Positions 7,195 through 15,656 of a stretch of 64,000 bases of DNA are shown here, in pieces. The notes under the pieces are model-generated. The model saw nothing but the letters and a program-made list of their open reading frames with translations, was not told the origin of the DNA and searched no databases. A program made the translations under genes and the position numbers. Where the stretch lies: assembly GCA_016873455.1 (NCBI GenBank), contig VGXE01000003.1, positions 1 through 64,000 of the forward strand, in the 5' to 3' direction. Positions within the stretch are counted from its first letter, which is position 1. Every line of letters starts with the position of its first letter. This DNA comes from Nitrospira sp. (GTDB lineage: Bacteria > Nitrospirota > Nitrospiria > Nitrospirales > Nitrospiraceae).

Positions 7195-8085
7195 TTGGTG
7201 CTCCCCACAGCCACGCGGCCCATGATTGCTGTCGTGCGAAATGCCTGTTTCTGTTGTCTCGTTCTGCTTGTCTGCAGCAGCAGCCTCTTGGAAGCCGAGG
7301 ACAAGACTCCTGGGGCGCTCCTGGTTAAAGACACACTGGTGACACCTGGACAGCCGGTGACGGTGGAGGCGAGGCTCTCTGCCAAGGGCCTGGTGTCTCC
7401 CATGGGATTAGGGGGGGAGCTCCTCGAACTCATCGAAGACGGCAAAGCCGTTGCCACGGGCATGACGGGCGGAGATGGCCGAACGCTCTTGACCTATCGC
7501 ACGAAGGCACAGGGAGTGATTCCGGTCGAGGTGCGGCTCGGCAACAGTCCGCGGATCTTGCCGGCAGAGGGACGGGCAAATGTGGCGGTGTGGGAGCGGC
7601 GTAATCCCATGATTGCGATCGAGGTGGCGGCCTTGATGGACACGCGCGAGGGGAGGAATCCAGAATCTGGCATTGCGGGGTCTCTTGAGGCGGAACGGAA
7701 GCCGATGCCCGATGCTGCCGATGAGCTTGTCAAACTCACGCAATACTACTATCGCGTGATCTATGTTGCGGTTCTGCCGTCGTCCGATGCCGACGAGCTT
7801 CATGTGAATGCCGAGGTGCGAACATGGCTGAAGGCGCATCACTTTCCACCCGGGCATATTGTGGTGTTGCCACCGGGCGGATCCTCATGGGGAGCGAAGA
7901 TTGATAGCCTGCACGCCGCGGGATGGAAGAACCTCAAGACAGGCATTGGCCGGTCGAAAGCTTTCGCGGAACCGCTTATTCAGCGTCGATTGGACGTTGT
8001 GGTGATATCAGATCCGGCTGCGGGCGAAGTCATACGGAAAGCCAAGGCCGCGAAGGTGTGGAAGGAGGTTCGAAAACATCTGTAG
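7195..8085 (+). CDS. Exported protein with Ig-like and degenerate HAD/LNS2-like domains
   Basis: Up to 296 residues (TTG at 7195; the ATG at 7222 gives 287). A hydrophobic signal (VVRNACFCCLVLLVCSSSLL) is followed by an Ig-like beta domain (about 45-130, TPGQPVTVEARL to IPVEVRLG). The C-terminal half (about 190-295) resembles the second part of LNS2/App1-type HAD phosphatidate phosphatases: RVIYVAVLPSSDADELHVN, then HHFPPGHIVVLPPGGSSWGAK and GWKNLKTGIGRSKAFAEPL. The usual acidic pair after GIG is missing, so catalysis is doubtful. No clear Shine-Dalgarno is seen, so the start is uncertain. Confidence 0.6.
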   Translation: MVLPTATRPMIAVVRNACFCCLVLLVCSSSLLEAEDKTPGALLVKDTLVTPGQPVTVEARLSAKGLVSPMGLGGELLELIEDGKAVATGMTGGDGRTLLTYRTKAQGVIPVEVRLGNSPRILPAEGRANVAVWERRNPMIAIEVAALMDTREGRNPESGIAGSLEAERKPMPDAADELVKLTQYYYRVIYVAVLPSSDADELHVNAEVRTWLKAHHFPPGHIVVLPPGGSSWGAKIDSLHAAGWKNLKTGIGRSKAFAEPLIQRRLDVVVISDPAAGEVIRKAKAAKVWKEVRKHL

Positions 8086-8100
8086 CAGGGATCAGTGAGA

Positions 8101-8769
8101 TTATACCGGCCAGCGCTCCTCGTTCCATGCCATCTCCCAAAACATCCACTCGTACCGTGAACTGAGTAGAAACGACGCTTCCATCCGTCGCTGTTCCTCA
8201 TGGCCGGCGGTCTTGGCCCACTGATCGACTTTCTTGCGCATCCATCGCTGCACTTCGGCGAATTCCGGCGAGGCATACAGCATGAGCCAGTCCCGGTAGG
8301 GGTGATTCTTAGGCGGAGGCCCGTTTTTGAGCAAGTGCTGTCCGACCACGCAGTAGACCCAGGCGCAGGGGAGCGCGACGACGGTGATCTCCGCCGCCGT
8401 GCCGGAGGCAGCGACGGTCAGCATGTGTCGGGTATAGGCGTGGTTTGTCGGCGCCATGGGGACGGACGACATCCGGTGCGCCGTCATCTTCCACCGCTTT
8501 CCATAATTCTCGTGCAAGCTGCGTTCAACGACAATCGTGTCCTCGGCCAGTTTGTTGAACCGGAGCGCGGATTCGGCATCAGGGGCGCGCAATGCTCCGA
8601 AAGAAAACACGCGCGCCAGATCGCCGAGAAATCGCGCGTCCTGCAGAATATAATATTTGAATTTCCGCTCAGGCAACGTGCCATTTCCCAGGGCCACGAC
8701 GAAGGGATGCACGAGCTGCGCATCCCAGATGGGTTTGGCCAGTTGTCGAAGGTGGTTGGAAAACGACAT
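8101..8769 (-). CDS. tenA: TenA-family thiaminase II / aminopyrimidine aminohydrolase
   Basis: This 222-residue all-helical protein matches TenA. D44 (LQDARF), Y112 (AYTRHM), C135 (LPCAWVY) and a glutamate at 212 (WEMAWNEERW) fall at the positions known for the B. subtilis enzyme. TenA hydrolyses aminomethyl-pyrimidine thiamin breakdown products to hydroxymethyl-pyrimidine for thiamin salvage. The ATG at 8769 has a GGAGGAT site 5 nt upstream; the frame opens to 8847 but that overlaps sthA. No other thiamin gene is visible. It follows sthA closely on the same strand and may be co-transcribed. Confidence 0.93.
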   Translation of the reverse strand: MSFSNHLRQLAKPIWDAQLVHPFVVALGNGTLPERKFKYYILQDARFLGDLARVFSFGALRAPDAESALRFNKLAEDTIVVERSLHENYGKRWKMTAHRMSSVPMAPTNHAYTRHMLTVAASGTAAEITVVALPCAWVYCVVGQHLLKNGPPPKNHPYRDWLMLYASPEFAEVQRWMRKKVDQWAKTAGHEEQRRMEASFLLSSRYEWMFWEMAWNEERWPV

Positions 8770-8786
8770 GGGATCCTCCAGTTTCC

Positions 8787-10184
8787 CTAGGGCGGCCAGG
8801 GTCTCGGTAAACGATTGATGCCGTCGAGCGCGGCGACTTTGTAACACTCAGCCAGAGTCGGATAGTTGAAGACTGTATCGATGAAATAGTGAATCTTCCC
8901 ATGATAGGCCATGACCGCTTGGCCGATATGGATCAGCTCCGTGGCGCCTTCGCCGATGGCATGGACGCCAAGCAGCTCCTTCGTATGCCGGTGGAACAGC
9001 AGTTTGAGCATGCCGGTCTCGTCGCCGATCAATTGCCCGCGTGCGATCTCTTTATAACGGGCAATGCCGACGCCATAGGGAACGTCCGCTTGAGTGAGTT
9101 CTTCTTCATTCCGGCCGACCATGGAAATTTCCGGGATGGCGTAGATGCCATACGGCAGGAGCGAATTGTCGGTGCGGTACGGGTGGCCGAACGCGTGACA
9201 GGAGGCCTGGCGGCCCTGTTGCATCGACGTCGACGCCAGGGCTGGGAATCCGATCACGTCGCCCACGGCGTAGATATGGGGAACCGCAGTTTGAAAGTGT
9301 TCATTGACGCTCAAACGGCCCCTGTCGTCCGGCGTCAATCCTACGGCTTCCACATTGAGTCCCTGTGTCGTGCCGACACGGCCGATCGCGTACATGAGCA
9401 ACGATGCTTGGATCGGCGCGGCCTGTTTGAGGCAGACATGAATGGTCTTGTCCGCCTCTTTCTTGATCGCCAGAACTTCTTCGTCGTGGTAGAGGGTGAC
9501 ACCCATGTCCCGCATCTGTTGCTGGAGCGCGGTAATGATCTCCGTGTCGACAAATTCCAATAGACGGGGGCGTTTGTCGATGAGCGTGACCGGGACTCCC
9601 ATGGCGGCGAGGATCGAGGCATATTCCGTTCCGATGACGCCGCCACCGACAATGACAATGGAGTCGGGAATGTGTTTTAGCGTCAGGAGCCTGTCCGTGT
9701 CGATAATGGTTTTGTCGTCAAAGGGAATATCGGCTGGTCTGGTCGGTTCTGTGCCAACTGCGATGACGATGAAATCGCCTGTCAGTTCGTGCGTGCCGAA
9801 CTCCGATTGGATGCGCAAGCGATGTGGGTCGAGAAAGCTGGCGGTGCCGTAACACGTATCGATTCGGTTACGGGCCATCTGGTGCTGGACGATTTGAATT
9901 TCATTTTTGATGACGTGGTTGGCGCGAAAGGCCAGATCTTCGATCGTGATGGTCTGTTTGAGGCGATACGTGTCGCCGTAGATACTGCGCTGCCGGAATC
10001 CAGACAGGTAGAGGACGGCCTCGCGGAGGGATTTACTGGGGATTGTACCGGTGTTGATGCAGACTCCGCCGACGACTTGTTTCCGCTCGATAATGCAGAC
10101 TTTCTTGCCGAGCTTCGCCGCCTGGACCGCGGCTTTTTGGCCGGCCGGTCCGGTTCCTATGACAAGCAGATCGTAGTGAGCCAT
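8787..10184 (-). CDS. sthA: Soluble pyridine nucleotide transhydrogenase
   Basis: This 465-residue flavoprotein belongs to the disulfide oxidoreductase family. It has an FAD motif GTGPAGQ, GVCINTGTIPSKSLRE with Cys42 but threonine where the redox partner cysteine would be (hallmark of SthA), the second Rossmann GGGVIGTEYASILAAMG, the AVGDVIGFPALAS FAD segment and a C-terminal dimer domain ending LDGINRLPRPWPP. It exchanges hydride between NADPH and NAD+ in the cytoplasm, usually draining excess NADPH. No Shine-Dalgarno is seen; a palindromic spacer lies just upstream. Confidence 0.95.
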   Translation of the reverse strand: MAHYDLLVIGTGPAGQKAAVQAAKLGKKVCIIERKQVVGGVCINTGTIPSKSLREAVLYLSGFRQRSIYGDTYRLKQTITIEDLAFRANHVIKNEIQIVQHQMARNRIDTCYGTASFLDPHRLRIQSEFGTHELTGDFIVIAVGTEPTRPADIPFDDKTIIDTDRLLTLKHIPDSIVIVGGGVIGTEYASILAAMGVPVTLIDKRPRLLEFVDTEIITALQQQMRDMGVTLYHDEEVLAIKKEADKTIHVCLKQAAPIQASLLMYAIGRVGTTQGLNVEAVGLTPDDRGRLSVNEHFQTAVPHIYAVGDVIGFPALASTSMQQGRQASCHAFGHPYRTDNSLLPYGIYAIPEISMVGRNEEELTQADVPYGVGIARYKEIARGQLIGDETGMLKLLFHRHTKELLGVHAIGEGATELIHIGQAVMAYHGKIHYFIDTVFNYPTLAECYKVAALDGINRLPRPWPP

Positions 10185-10196
10185 CTGGATGGAAGA

Positions 10197-10261
10197 GGTT
10201 GAGGCTAAGGCCTAGAACGAGAACAACGGACTGTTGCTCGCCCTTCACCTTAGCCTCAACC
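10197..10261. repeat. Palindromic word-repeat spacer, site B
   Basis: A perfect 14-bp inverted repeat (10197-10210 and 10248-10261, word GGTTGAGGCTAAGG) encloses a second weaker pairing around AACGAGAACAAC/GTTGCTCG. It fills the gap between the tpx-like gene and sthA and ends 12 nt before the sthA start. Confidence 0.75.
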
Positions 10262-10276
10262 GCGGCCTGACGCAAG

Positions 10277-10945
10277 CTAACTTGCTGTAATCAACGAACG
10301 GGCTACCCGGAAGGCTTCTTCCATATCCGGCAGATGGGTGAGCTCCGGTGTGATCTGAAGGTAGCGGACGGTGTTGTTCTTATCGACGACCAGAATTGCT
10401 CTGGCGAGCAAATGCGGACCGCCTAAGAACAGTCCGTAGGTCTTACCGAATTCGCCGCCCCGGTAGTCGGACAGAAACGTGACGTTATCGATCTTGGCTT
10501 CCTGTGAGAACCGTTTTTGCGCAAAGGGCGTATCGACGCTCACGGTAATGAGTTCGACCAGCTTGTCGAGTCCCTTGTTCTTTTCGCTGAGATGGTGGGT
10601 TTGTTGCTCGCATACCGGCGTATCAAGCGACGGGACGACACTGATAATCCGTACCTTCCCCGCACCTTTCGTTTGGGCGATGTTGATCAGGGACAGGTCA
10701 TTCTGCGCCACCTTCACATCGCGCAGAGAATCACCGGTCTTGATGGCGGCGCCCGACAGACCCAGCGGGCTGCCTTTGAAGAGTACGTTATTGCCTTCTC
10801 CGGAGACCGCCGTGCCGCCGGCCACCGAGAAATTCTGATACATGAACCCGGTGCTGGCCGGAGTTCCCATACCGGCGCAACCGGCTATCCCAAGCGAAAG
10901 ACTCAGTCCAAGTCCAATCCATCCTCGATAGGCTGCCTGCATCAT
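10277..10945 (-). CDS. tpx: Lipid-anchored thiol peroxidase with a single catalytic cysteine
   Basis: This 222-residue protein has a lipoprotein signal with lipobox GIAGC (Cys23) fused to a thiol peroxidase domain. The peroxidatic Cys112 is in VVPSLDTPVCEQQT, and LTHLPDMEEAF-type Tpx features follow. The usual resolving cysteine (FAQxRFC) is Ser147 in FAQKRFSQEA and no other cysteine is present after the lipobox. It should be a 1-Cys peroxidase at the periplasmic membrane face, recycled by an external thiol. AAAGGAGA lies upstream; the second ATG (10942) has the better spacing. Confidence 0.9.
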   Translation of the reverse strand: MMQAAYRGWIGLGLSLSLGIAGCAGMGTPASTGFMYQNFSVAGGTAVSGEGNNVLFKGSPLGLSGAAIKTGDSLRDVKVAQNDLSLINIAQTKGAGKVRIISVVPSLDTPVCEQQTHHLSEKNKGLDKLVELITVSVDTPFAQKRFSQEAKIDNVTFLSDYRGGEFGKTYGLFLGGPHLLARAILVVDKNNTVRYLQITPELTHLPDMEEAFRVARSLITAS

Positions 10946-10983
10946 GGTCTCCTTTCATCAATCAATGAGTATGACCACCGACG

Positions 10984-12003
10984 TTATGGTGTCGAGTGAT
11001 CAGCGTTCGCGGGAGAGTGAATATACCCGATCAAGAGGCTGTTGACCAGATCCGGTTGTTCCCATTGTGGCAGGTGGCCGGCCTCTGCTATTGGCACAAA
11101 CTGTGATCCTGGGATGGTGTGATGAAGTTCTTCACCCACGGAGCGGGGAAAGACGCGATCCTGCTCTCCCCAGATGATCATCGTCGGATGGGAGAGGGTA
11201 TGGAGACGCGTGGCGAATCCCGTTTCCCACAAGGGGAGGGTATTTCGTGCGGCCATGATGGGTGTGATGAGGCCCGGACGACGGCGGTTGCGATTGGAGC
11301 GTTCGATCACGGCGGGGGTCAGGAGTATTGGATCGTGCACGAGTTCACGCAGAACGGATTCTGTGACGAATCCGCCGAAGAGCCAGTTGCCGAATGAAAC
11401 GACCCATGAGGGGGCACGAGATTCCAGGGCTCGCTTCATCGATGGACTGGTGAGCTTGAGCAGGATCTGTGGCGGTAGCCCTCCGATCAGCACCAATTTG
11501 GACACGCGTGTGGGATGTTCCAGCGCCATGCCGATCGCGAGGCCGGCTCCCATGGAATTGCCGACTAATGTGGCGTGAGGGATCTGTACGGCATCCATGA
11601 AGCCGACGAAGAAGTCCAACAGTTGGTCCGGACGGTACTCGATATCCGGCTTGTCTGAGAGGCCGGAACCTAGCAGATCCACCGTCAGGACCCGAAAGTC
11701 TTGCGCCAACGCCTGTTGCTGATGTTCCCATTGCCACATTGATCCACCGAACCCATGGATCAGAATGACAGGCGGCCCGGTGCCCACATCCAGATAGGCG
11801 ATCCGCTGGTGATGGACGGTGACCGTCTTGATGGGTATGCGTTCGAAGGATTCAAAGTACGGAGGGATCGTCGGCGGCGACGAACAAGCTGCAATCGACA
11901 GGAAGAGAAGCCAGAGGGCCGACAGCACGTGGCGTGTGCGATTGGGCGCGTGAAGGGGAGCACCGGAGATATGTGGACTATTCCAGCTGGATGACGGTCT
12001 CAT
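10984..12003 (-). CDS. Lipoprotein alpha/beta hydrolase
   Basis: This 339-residue protein has a basic N-terminus, a hydrophobic stretch and lipobox SIAAC (Cys about 39). It then has an alpha/beta hydrolase fold with oxyanion region VILIHGFGGS, nucleophile Ser in GNSMGAG, catalytic Asp in WGEQDRVF and His in EAGHLPQWEQ. The family includes esterases, epoxide hydrolases and C-C bond hydrolases, so the substrate cannot be told. The ATG overlaps the carboxylase gene end by 26 bp, indicating tight operon packing; no clear Shine-Dalgarno is visible and the exact start is uncertain. Confidence 0.85.
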   Translation of the reverse strand: MRPSSSWNSPHISGAPLHAPNRTRHVLSALWLLFLSIAACSSPPTIPPYFESFERIPIKTVTVHHQRIAYLDVGTGPPVILIHGFGGSMWQWEHQQQALAQDFRVLTVDLLGSGLSDKPDIEYRPDQLLDFFVGFMDAVQIPHATLVGNSMGAGLAIGMALEHPTRVSKLVLIGGLPPQILLKLTSPSMKRALESRAPSWVVSFGNWLFGGFVTESVLRELVHDPILLTPAVIERSNRNRRRPGLITPIMAARNTLPLWETGFATRLHTLSHPTMIIWGEQDRVFPRSVGEELHHTIPGSQFVPIAEAGHLPQWEQPDLVNSLLIGYIHSPANADHSTP

Positions 12004-13942
12004 CCGTTTTCACATTGTCCCCTGCGACGGCCAGGATGGCTTTGACGGTGCCGTCGATCGGAGCAGGCACGCGGCTTTCCATCTTCATCGCTTCGATGAT
12101 CAGAAGCGGCTCGCCGGTTTTCACCCGATCGTCTACGGCGACAAGCACTTTCACCACGCGGCCCGGCATCGGCGGTGCCACATCACCCGGCTTCGACGGC
12201 CGTGGCCGTTTCGGCTTGGCGCCCTTTCCTGTTTCAGGGGACTCAGGGACACCGGCCAGAATTTCCTGGATCGGCTCCAGGGACACCTCTTCCAGCTTGT
12301 CGTTGACGCGGATGTAGTAGGGCTTGCGTCCGTCGGTCTTGCGGCCGGATCCGGACACTTTCACGTGATAGGTTTCACCGTGAACGGTCACATTAAATTC
12401 AACCGGCGCCAGGTGCAGATCATGGGCGACGGTTGGTCCCTTGGGCGCGGCGGCTTCCAGCGGAGGCGGTGCCAAGTCGCCTTTCGCGCGGGCTTCGAAA
12501 AACTCCCTCGCGATGGCCGGGAACAGGGCGAAAGAGAGCTGATCCTCGATTGATGAGGCGGACTCAGGCAACTCTTTCTTGAGCGCCTCCAGTTCGGGCT
12601 CCAGCCGGTCGGCCGGCCTGGTCTTGATCGGCTCTTCATTGCCGACGGCGCGGGCCATGACGTCGTTGTCTACCGGCCCTGGGGCGCGGCCATAGAGGCC
12701 GAGAAAGTAGTTTTTGGTCTCGGTGGTAATGACTTTGTAGCGCTCTCCGGTCAGCACATTGAGTGTCGCCTGGGTGCCGACAATCTGGCTGGTCGGCGTC
12801 ACGAGCGGCGGGTAGCCCATTTCCTTCCGCACCCGCGGCACTTCCTCCAGAACTTCTTTCATCCGGTCGAGTGCGTTTTGCTCTGTCAGTTGCGCGGCAA
12901 GATTGGAGAGCATGCCGCCGGGGATTTGCGACGTCAAAATTTCTGCATCGACTCCGGTAAAGTCGCTTTCGAACTGCCGATATTTGCGGCGCACTGAGCG
13001 GAAGTGCTCGGTGATCGGAAGGAACGAGGTCTGGTCTAATCCCGTATCATACGGGGTATTTCGCAGCGATGCGACTAGCGTTTCCGTCGCCGGGTGCGAG
13101 GTGCCGCCGGCCAAGGGGGAGATCGACGTGTCGAGCATATCAAGCCCGCCGAGGATGGCCATGAGCGACGACATCGAGGCCATACCCGAGGTGTAATGGG
13201 AGTGCAAATGGATCGGGGTCTTCACGGCGGCCTTGAGCCGGCGGACGAGGTGGTACGCGTCCAGCGGTGCCAGGAGTCCGGCCATATCTTTGATACAGAT
13301 GGTATCGGTGCCCAGATCCTCCAGCATTTTCGCCATGGCCACGAACCGGTCGATACTGTGAACCGGGCTGACCGTATAACTGATGGTGGCCTCCGCATGC
13401 TTGCCGCAGGCCTTGACCTCGCGGACCGCCCGGTCAAGGTTGCGCACGTCGTTGAGCGCGTCAAAGATGCGGAAGACATCGATGCCGTTGGAGGCCGACC
13501 GTTCGATGAAACGTTCCAGTACGTCATCAGCGTAATGCCGATAGCCGACGAGGTTCTGTCCTCGCAGCAGCATTTGCAGCTTCGTGTTGGGCATGGCCGC
13601 GCGCAAGGTACGAAGCCGCTCCCAGGGATCCTCCTTGAGGAACCGCAGGCAGGTATCGAACGTTGCGCCGCCCCAGACTTCCAGCGACCAGTAGCCCACG
13701 GCGTCGAGTTTCTGTGCGATGGGCAGCATATCTTCGGTCCGCATGCGTGTGGCAAGCAACGACTGGTGGCCGTCACGGAGGGCCACATCGGTGATCAGCA
13801 CCCGTTTGCCCGGCGCTGGTTGAATGGTGAATTCTTCCACACGGTCCTTTCGGACCTGTCGGACTTTTGAGGTCTTGGGGGCGGGCGTCGAGGACCGTCC
13901 CTTGGCTGTCTGCTTCTTCCCGGATCGTCGTGTGGTCGCCAT
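11978..13942 (-). CDS. Biotin-dependent carboxylase large subunit (pyruvate or 2-oxoglutarate carboxylase)
   Basis: This 654-residue protein starts with a basic 40-residue tail. A carboxyltransferase TIM barrel of the pyruvate carboxylase/oxaloacetate decarboxylase-alpha type follows (about 47-310): DVALRDGHQSLLATRMRT, RIFDALNDVRN, and metal ligands in HLHSHYTSGM. A PYC-type helical domain comes next, and then a biotinyl domain (about 585-654) with biotinylation site EAMKMES (Lys620). It transfers CO2 from carboxybiotin to pyruvate or 2-oxoglutarate. It pairs with the biotin carboxylase 37 bp upstream. Size and layout fit both PycB and CfiA of the reverse TCA cycle; sequence alone does not settle the substrate. 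No decarboxylase beta or gamma subunit is nearby. Confidence 0.9.
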   Translation of the reverse strand: MATTRRSGKKQTAKGRSSTPAPKTSKVRQVRKDRVEEFTIQPAPGKRVLITDVALRDGHQSLLATRMRTEDMLPIAQKLDAVGYWSLEVWGGATFDTCLRFLKEDPWERLRTLRAAMPNTKLQMLLRGQNLVGYRHYADDVLERFIERSASNGIDVFRIFDALNDVRNLDRAVREVKACGKHAEATISYTVSPVHSIDRFVAMAKMLEDLGTDTICIKDMAGLLAPLDAYHLVRRLKAAVKTPIHLHSHYTSGMASMSSLMAILGGLDMLDTSISPLAGGTSHPATETLVASLRNTPYDTGLDQTSFLPITEHFRSVRRKYRQFESDFTGVDAEILTSQIPGGMLSNLAAQLTEQNALDRMKEVLEEVPRVRKEMGYPPLVTPTSQIVGTQATLNVLTGERYKVITTETKNYFLGLYGRAPGPVDNDVMARAVGNEEPIKTRPADRLEPELEALKKELPESASSIEDQLSFALFPAIAREFFEARAKGDLAPPPLEAAAPKGPTVAHDLHLAPVEFNVTVHGETYHVKVSGSGRKTDGRKPYYIRVNDKLEEVSLEPIQEILAGVPESPETGKGAKPKRPRPSKPGDVAPPMPGRVVKVLVAVDDRVKTGEPLLIIEAMKMESRVPAPIDGTVKAILAVAGDNVKTDETVIQLE

Positions 13943-13979
13943 GGTCTGTCGTCTCTGTTCGTGGCTTGGTGAGGAGCGA

Positions 13980-15398
13980 TTACAGCCCTTCGAAGGCTGC
14001 GATGGCCGCGGATAGCGCCAGGACTAAGTCTTCCGGCTGTTGGAATTCATGGTACGCGTACAAATCCGGATGGGTGTCTAAATAGGAGGTGTCGAATCGC
14101 CCAGCCAGAAAATCCGGTTCCTGCATGATGGCTTCCATAAAGGGAATGGTCGTCTTGAGTCCACGGATGACGTATTCTTCAAGCGAGCGCCGCATGCGGT
14201 TCACAGTCTCGTCCCAGGTCCGGCCTCGCACAGTCAGCTTCGCCAAGAGCGCATCATAGTAGGGTGAAACGGTGTAGTCTTTGTACACGGCACCGTCGAT
14301 TCGGACACCGATGCCACCGGGAGACAGATAGGCCGTAATCGTGCCGGTGCAGGGCATGAAATTGTTCTTCGGATCTTCGGCATTGATCCGGCACTGGATC
14401 GCGTGGCCTTGCAGCGTCACGTCTTTTTGCTGGATGTTAAGCGGCAGCCCTGCGGCGATCTTGATCTGACTCCGCACGATATCGACGGCCGTGATCTGCT
14501 CGGTGACCGTATGTTCGACCTGAAGGCGCGGGTTCATCTCGATGAAGTAGAATTTGCCTGACTGATCGAGCAAAAACTCCACGGTGCCTGCGTTGTCGTA
14601 ATTCACCGCTTTGGCGATGGCAATGGCGGCGTTCCCCATCTCTTCACGGAGTTCTTTCGTCAAAATCAGCGAGGGAGCAATTTCGATCAGCTTTTGGTGC
14701 CGGCGCTGGATCGAGCAGTCTCGTTCGCCCAGGTGAATGATATGGCCGTGGCGGTCTCCTAAAATTTGAAATTCAATATGGTGTGGTCGTTCGATGTATT
14801 TCTCGATGAACACGCTTCCGTCGCCGAAGGAAGCCTGGGCCTCTCGCGACGCGACTTCCATGTTCTCGCGAAGTTCTGCATCTGAGCGGACCACTCGGAG
14901 GCCGCGTCCGCCGCCTCCGGCACTGGCCTTGATCATCACCGGGTAGCCGGCTTTCTTGGCGAAAGCTAGCCCCTCTTTCACGTCGGTAATGGCCCCATCC
15001 GTACCGGGGACGATCGGCACTCCGGCGGACTCGGCCAGCTCGCGTGCCTTCACCTTGCTGCCCATCAGCGTGATGGCGTGAGGCGAGGGGCCGATAAAGG
15101 TAATATCAGAGGCCTGGCAGAGCTCGGCGAACTCGGCGTTTTCAGAGAGAAATCCATAACCGGGGTGGATCGCATCGGCGCCGATCCGCTTGGCCAGCCC
15201 CACAATCTGTTTGCTGTCGAGGAAGCCCTTCACCGGGCCGGGGCCCACCAGGTAGGACTCATCGGCTTTTTTGACATAAATTCCGGTCGAATCCGCTTCG
15301 GAATAGATGGCGGCGGTACCGATGCTCAACTCGCGGCAGGCGCGGATGATCCGCATGGCGATCTCGCCGCGATTGGCGACCAGGATTTTCTTAAACAT
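13980..15398 (-). CDS. Biotin carboxylase subunit of the same carboxylase
   Basis: This 472-residue ATP-grasp protein has the order of AccC/PycA/CfiB. An N-terminal MFKKILVANRGEIAMRIIRA and HPGYGFLSENAEFA are followed by the glycine-rich ATP lid KASAGGGGRGLRVV, HHIEFQILGD, EMNPRLQVEHTVTE and the C-terminal PYYDALLAKL. It carboxylates biotin with ATP and bicarbonate. Its 472-residue length and the closing ALSAAIAAFEGL recall the small subunit of Hydrogenobacter 2-oxoglutarate carboxylase, from memory rather than a search. No accB-like gene sits beside it, so its biotin carrier is the large subunit downstream. Confidence 0.93.
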   Translation of the reverse strand: MFKKILVANRGEIAMRIIRACRELSIGTAAIYSEADSTGIYVKKADESYLVGPGPVKGFLDSKQIVGLAKRIGADAIHPGYGFLSENAEFAELCQASDITFIGPSPHAITLMGSKVKARELAESAGVPIVPGTDGAITDVKEGLAFAKKAGYPVMIKASAGGGGRGLRVVRSDAELRENMEVASREAQASFGDGSVFIEKYIERPHHIEFQILGDRHGHIIHLGERDCSIQRRHQKLIEIAPSLILTKELREEMGNAAIAIAKAVNYDNAGTVEFLLDQSGKFYFIEMNPRLQVEHTVTEQITAVDIVRSQIKIAAGLPLNIQQKDVTLQGHAIQCRINAEDPKNNFMPCTGTITAYLSPGGIGVRIDGAVYKDYTVSPYYDALLAKLTVRGRTWDETVNRMRRSLEEYVIRGLKTTIPFMEAIMQEPDFLAGRFDTSYLDTHPDLYAYHEFQQPEDLVLALSAAIAAFEGL

Positions 15399-15656
15399 AG
15401 CGCGTCCAATAGGGGAAAAATGAGCGCGTAAGCTAGCATAGGATCAAGAGGTCTGTCGAGGGAGGGGCATCGGTGCCATGGCTTCCTGGTTTGCCTCGTT
15501 CATGCTGTGTGTCTGTGCTCTCTGGCTTAAGGGTGTCGACCAACTTAATACTCAGTATGATCCTCTAAGTTGACAGATTCGGTGCCAATTCTGCACAAAT
15601 ACCCAGGTCGCGGTGCCGCATTGGGTTGTGGCGAACGATTGAGAGGATTTCAACTG

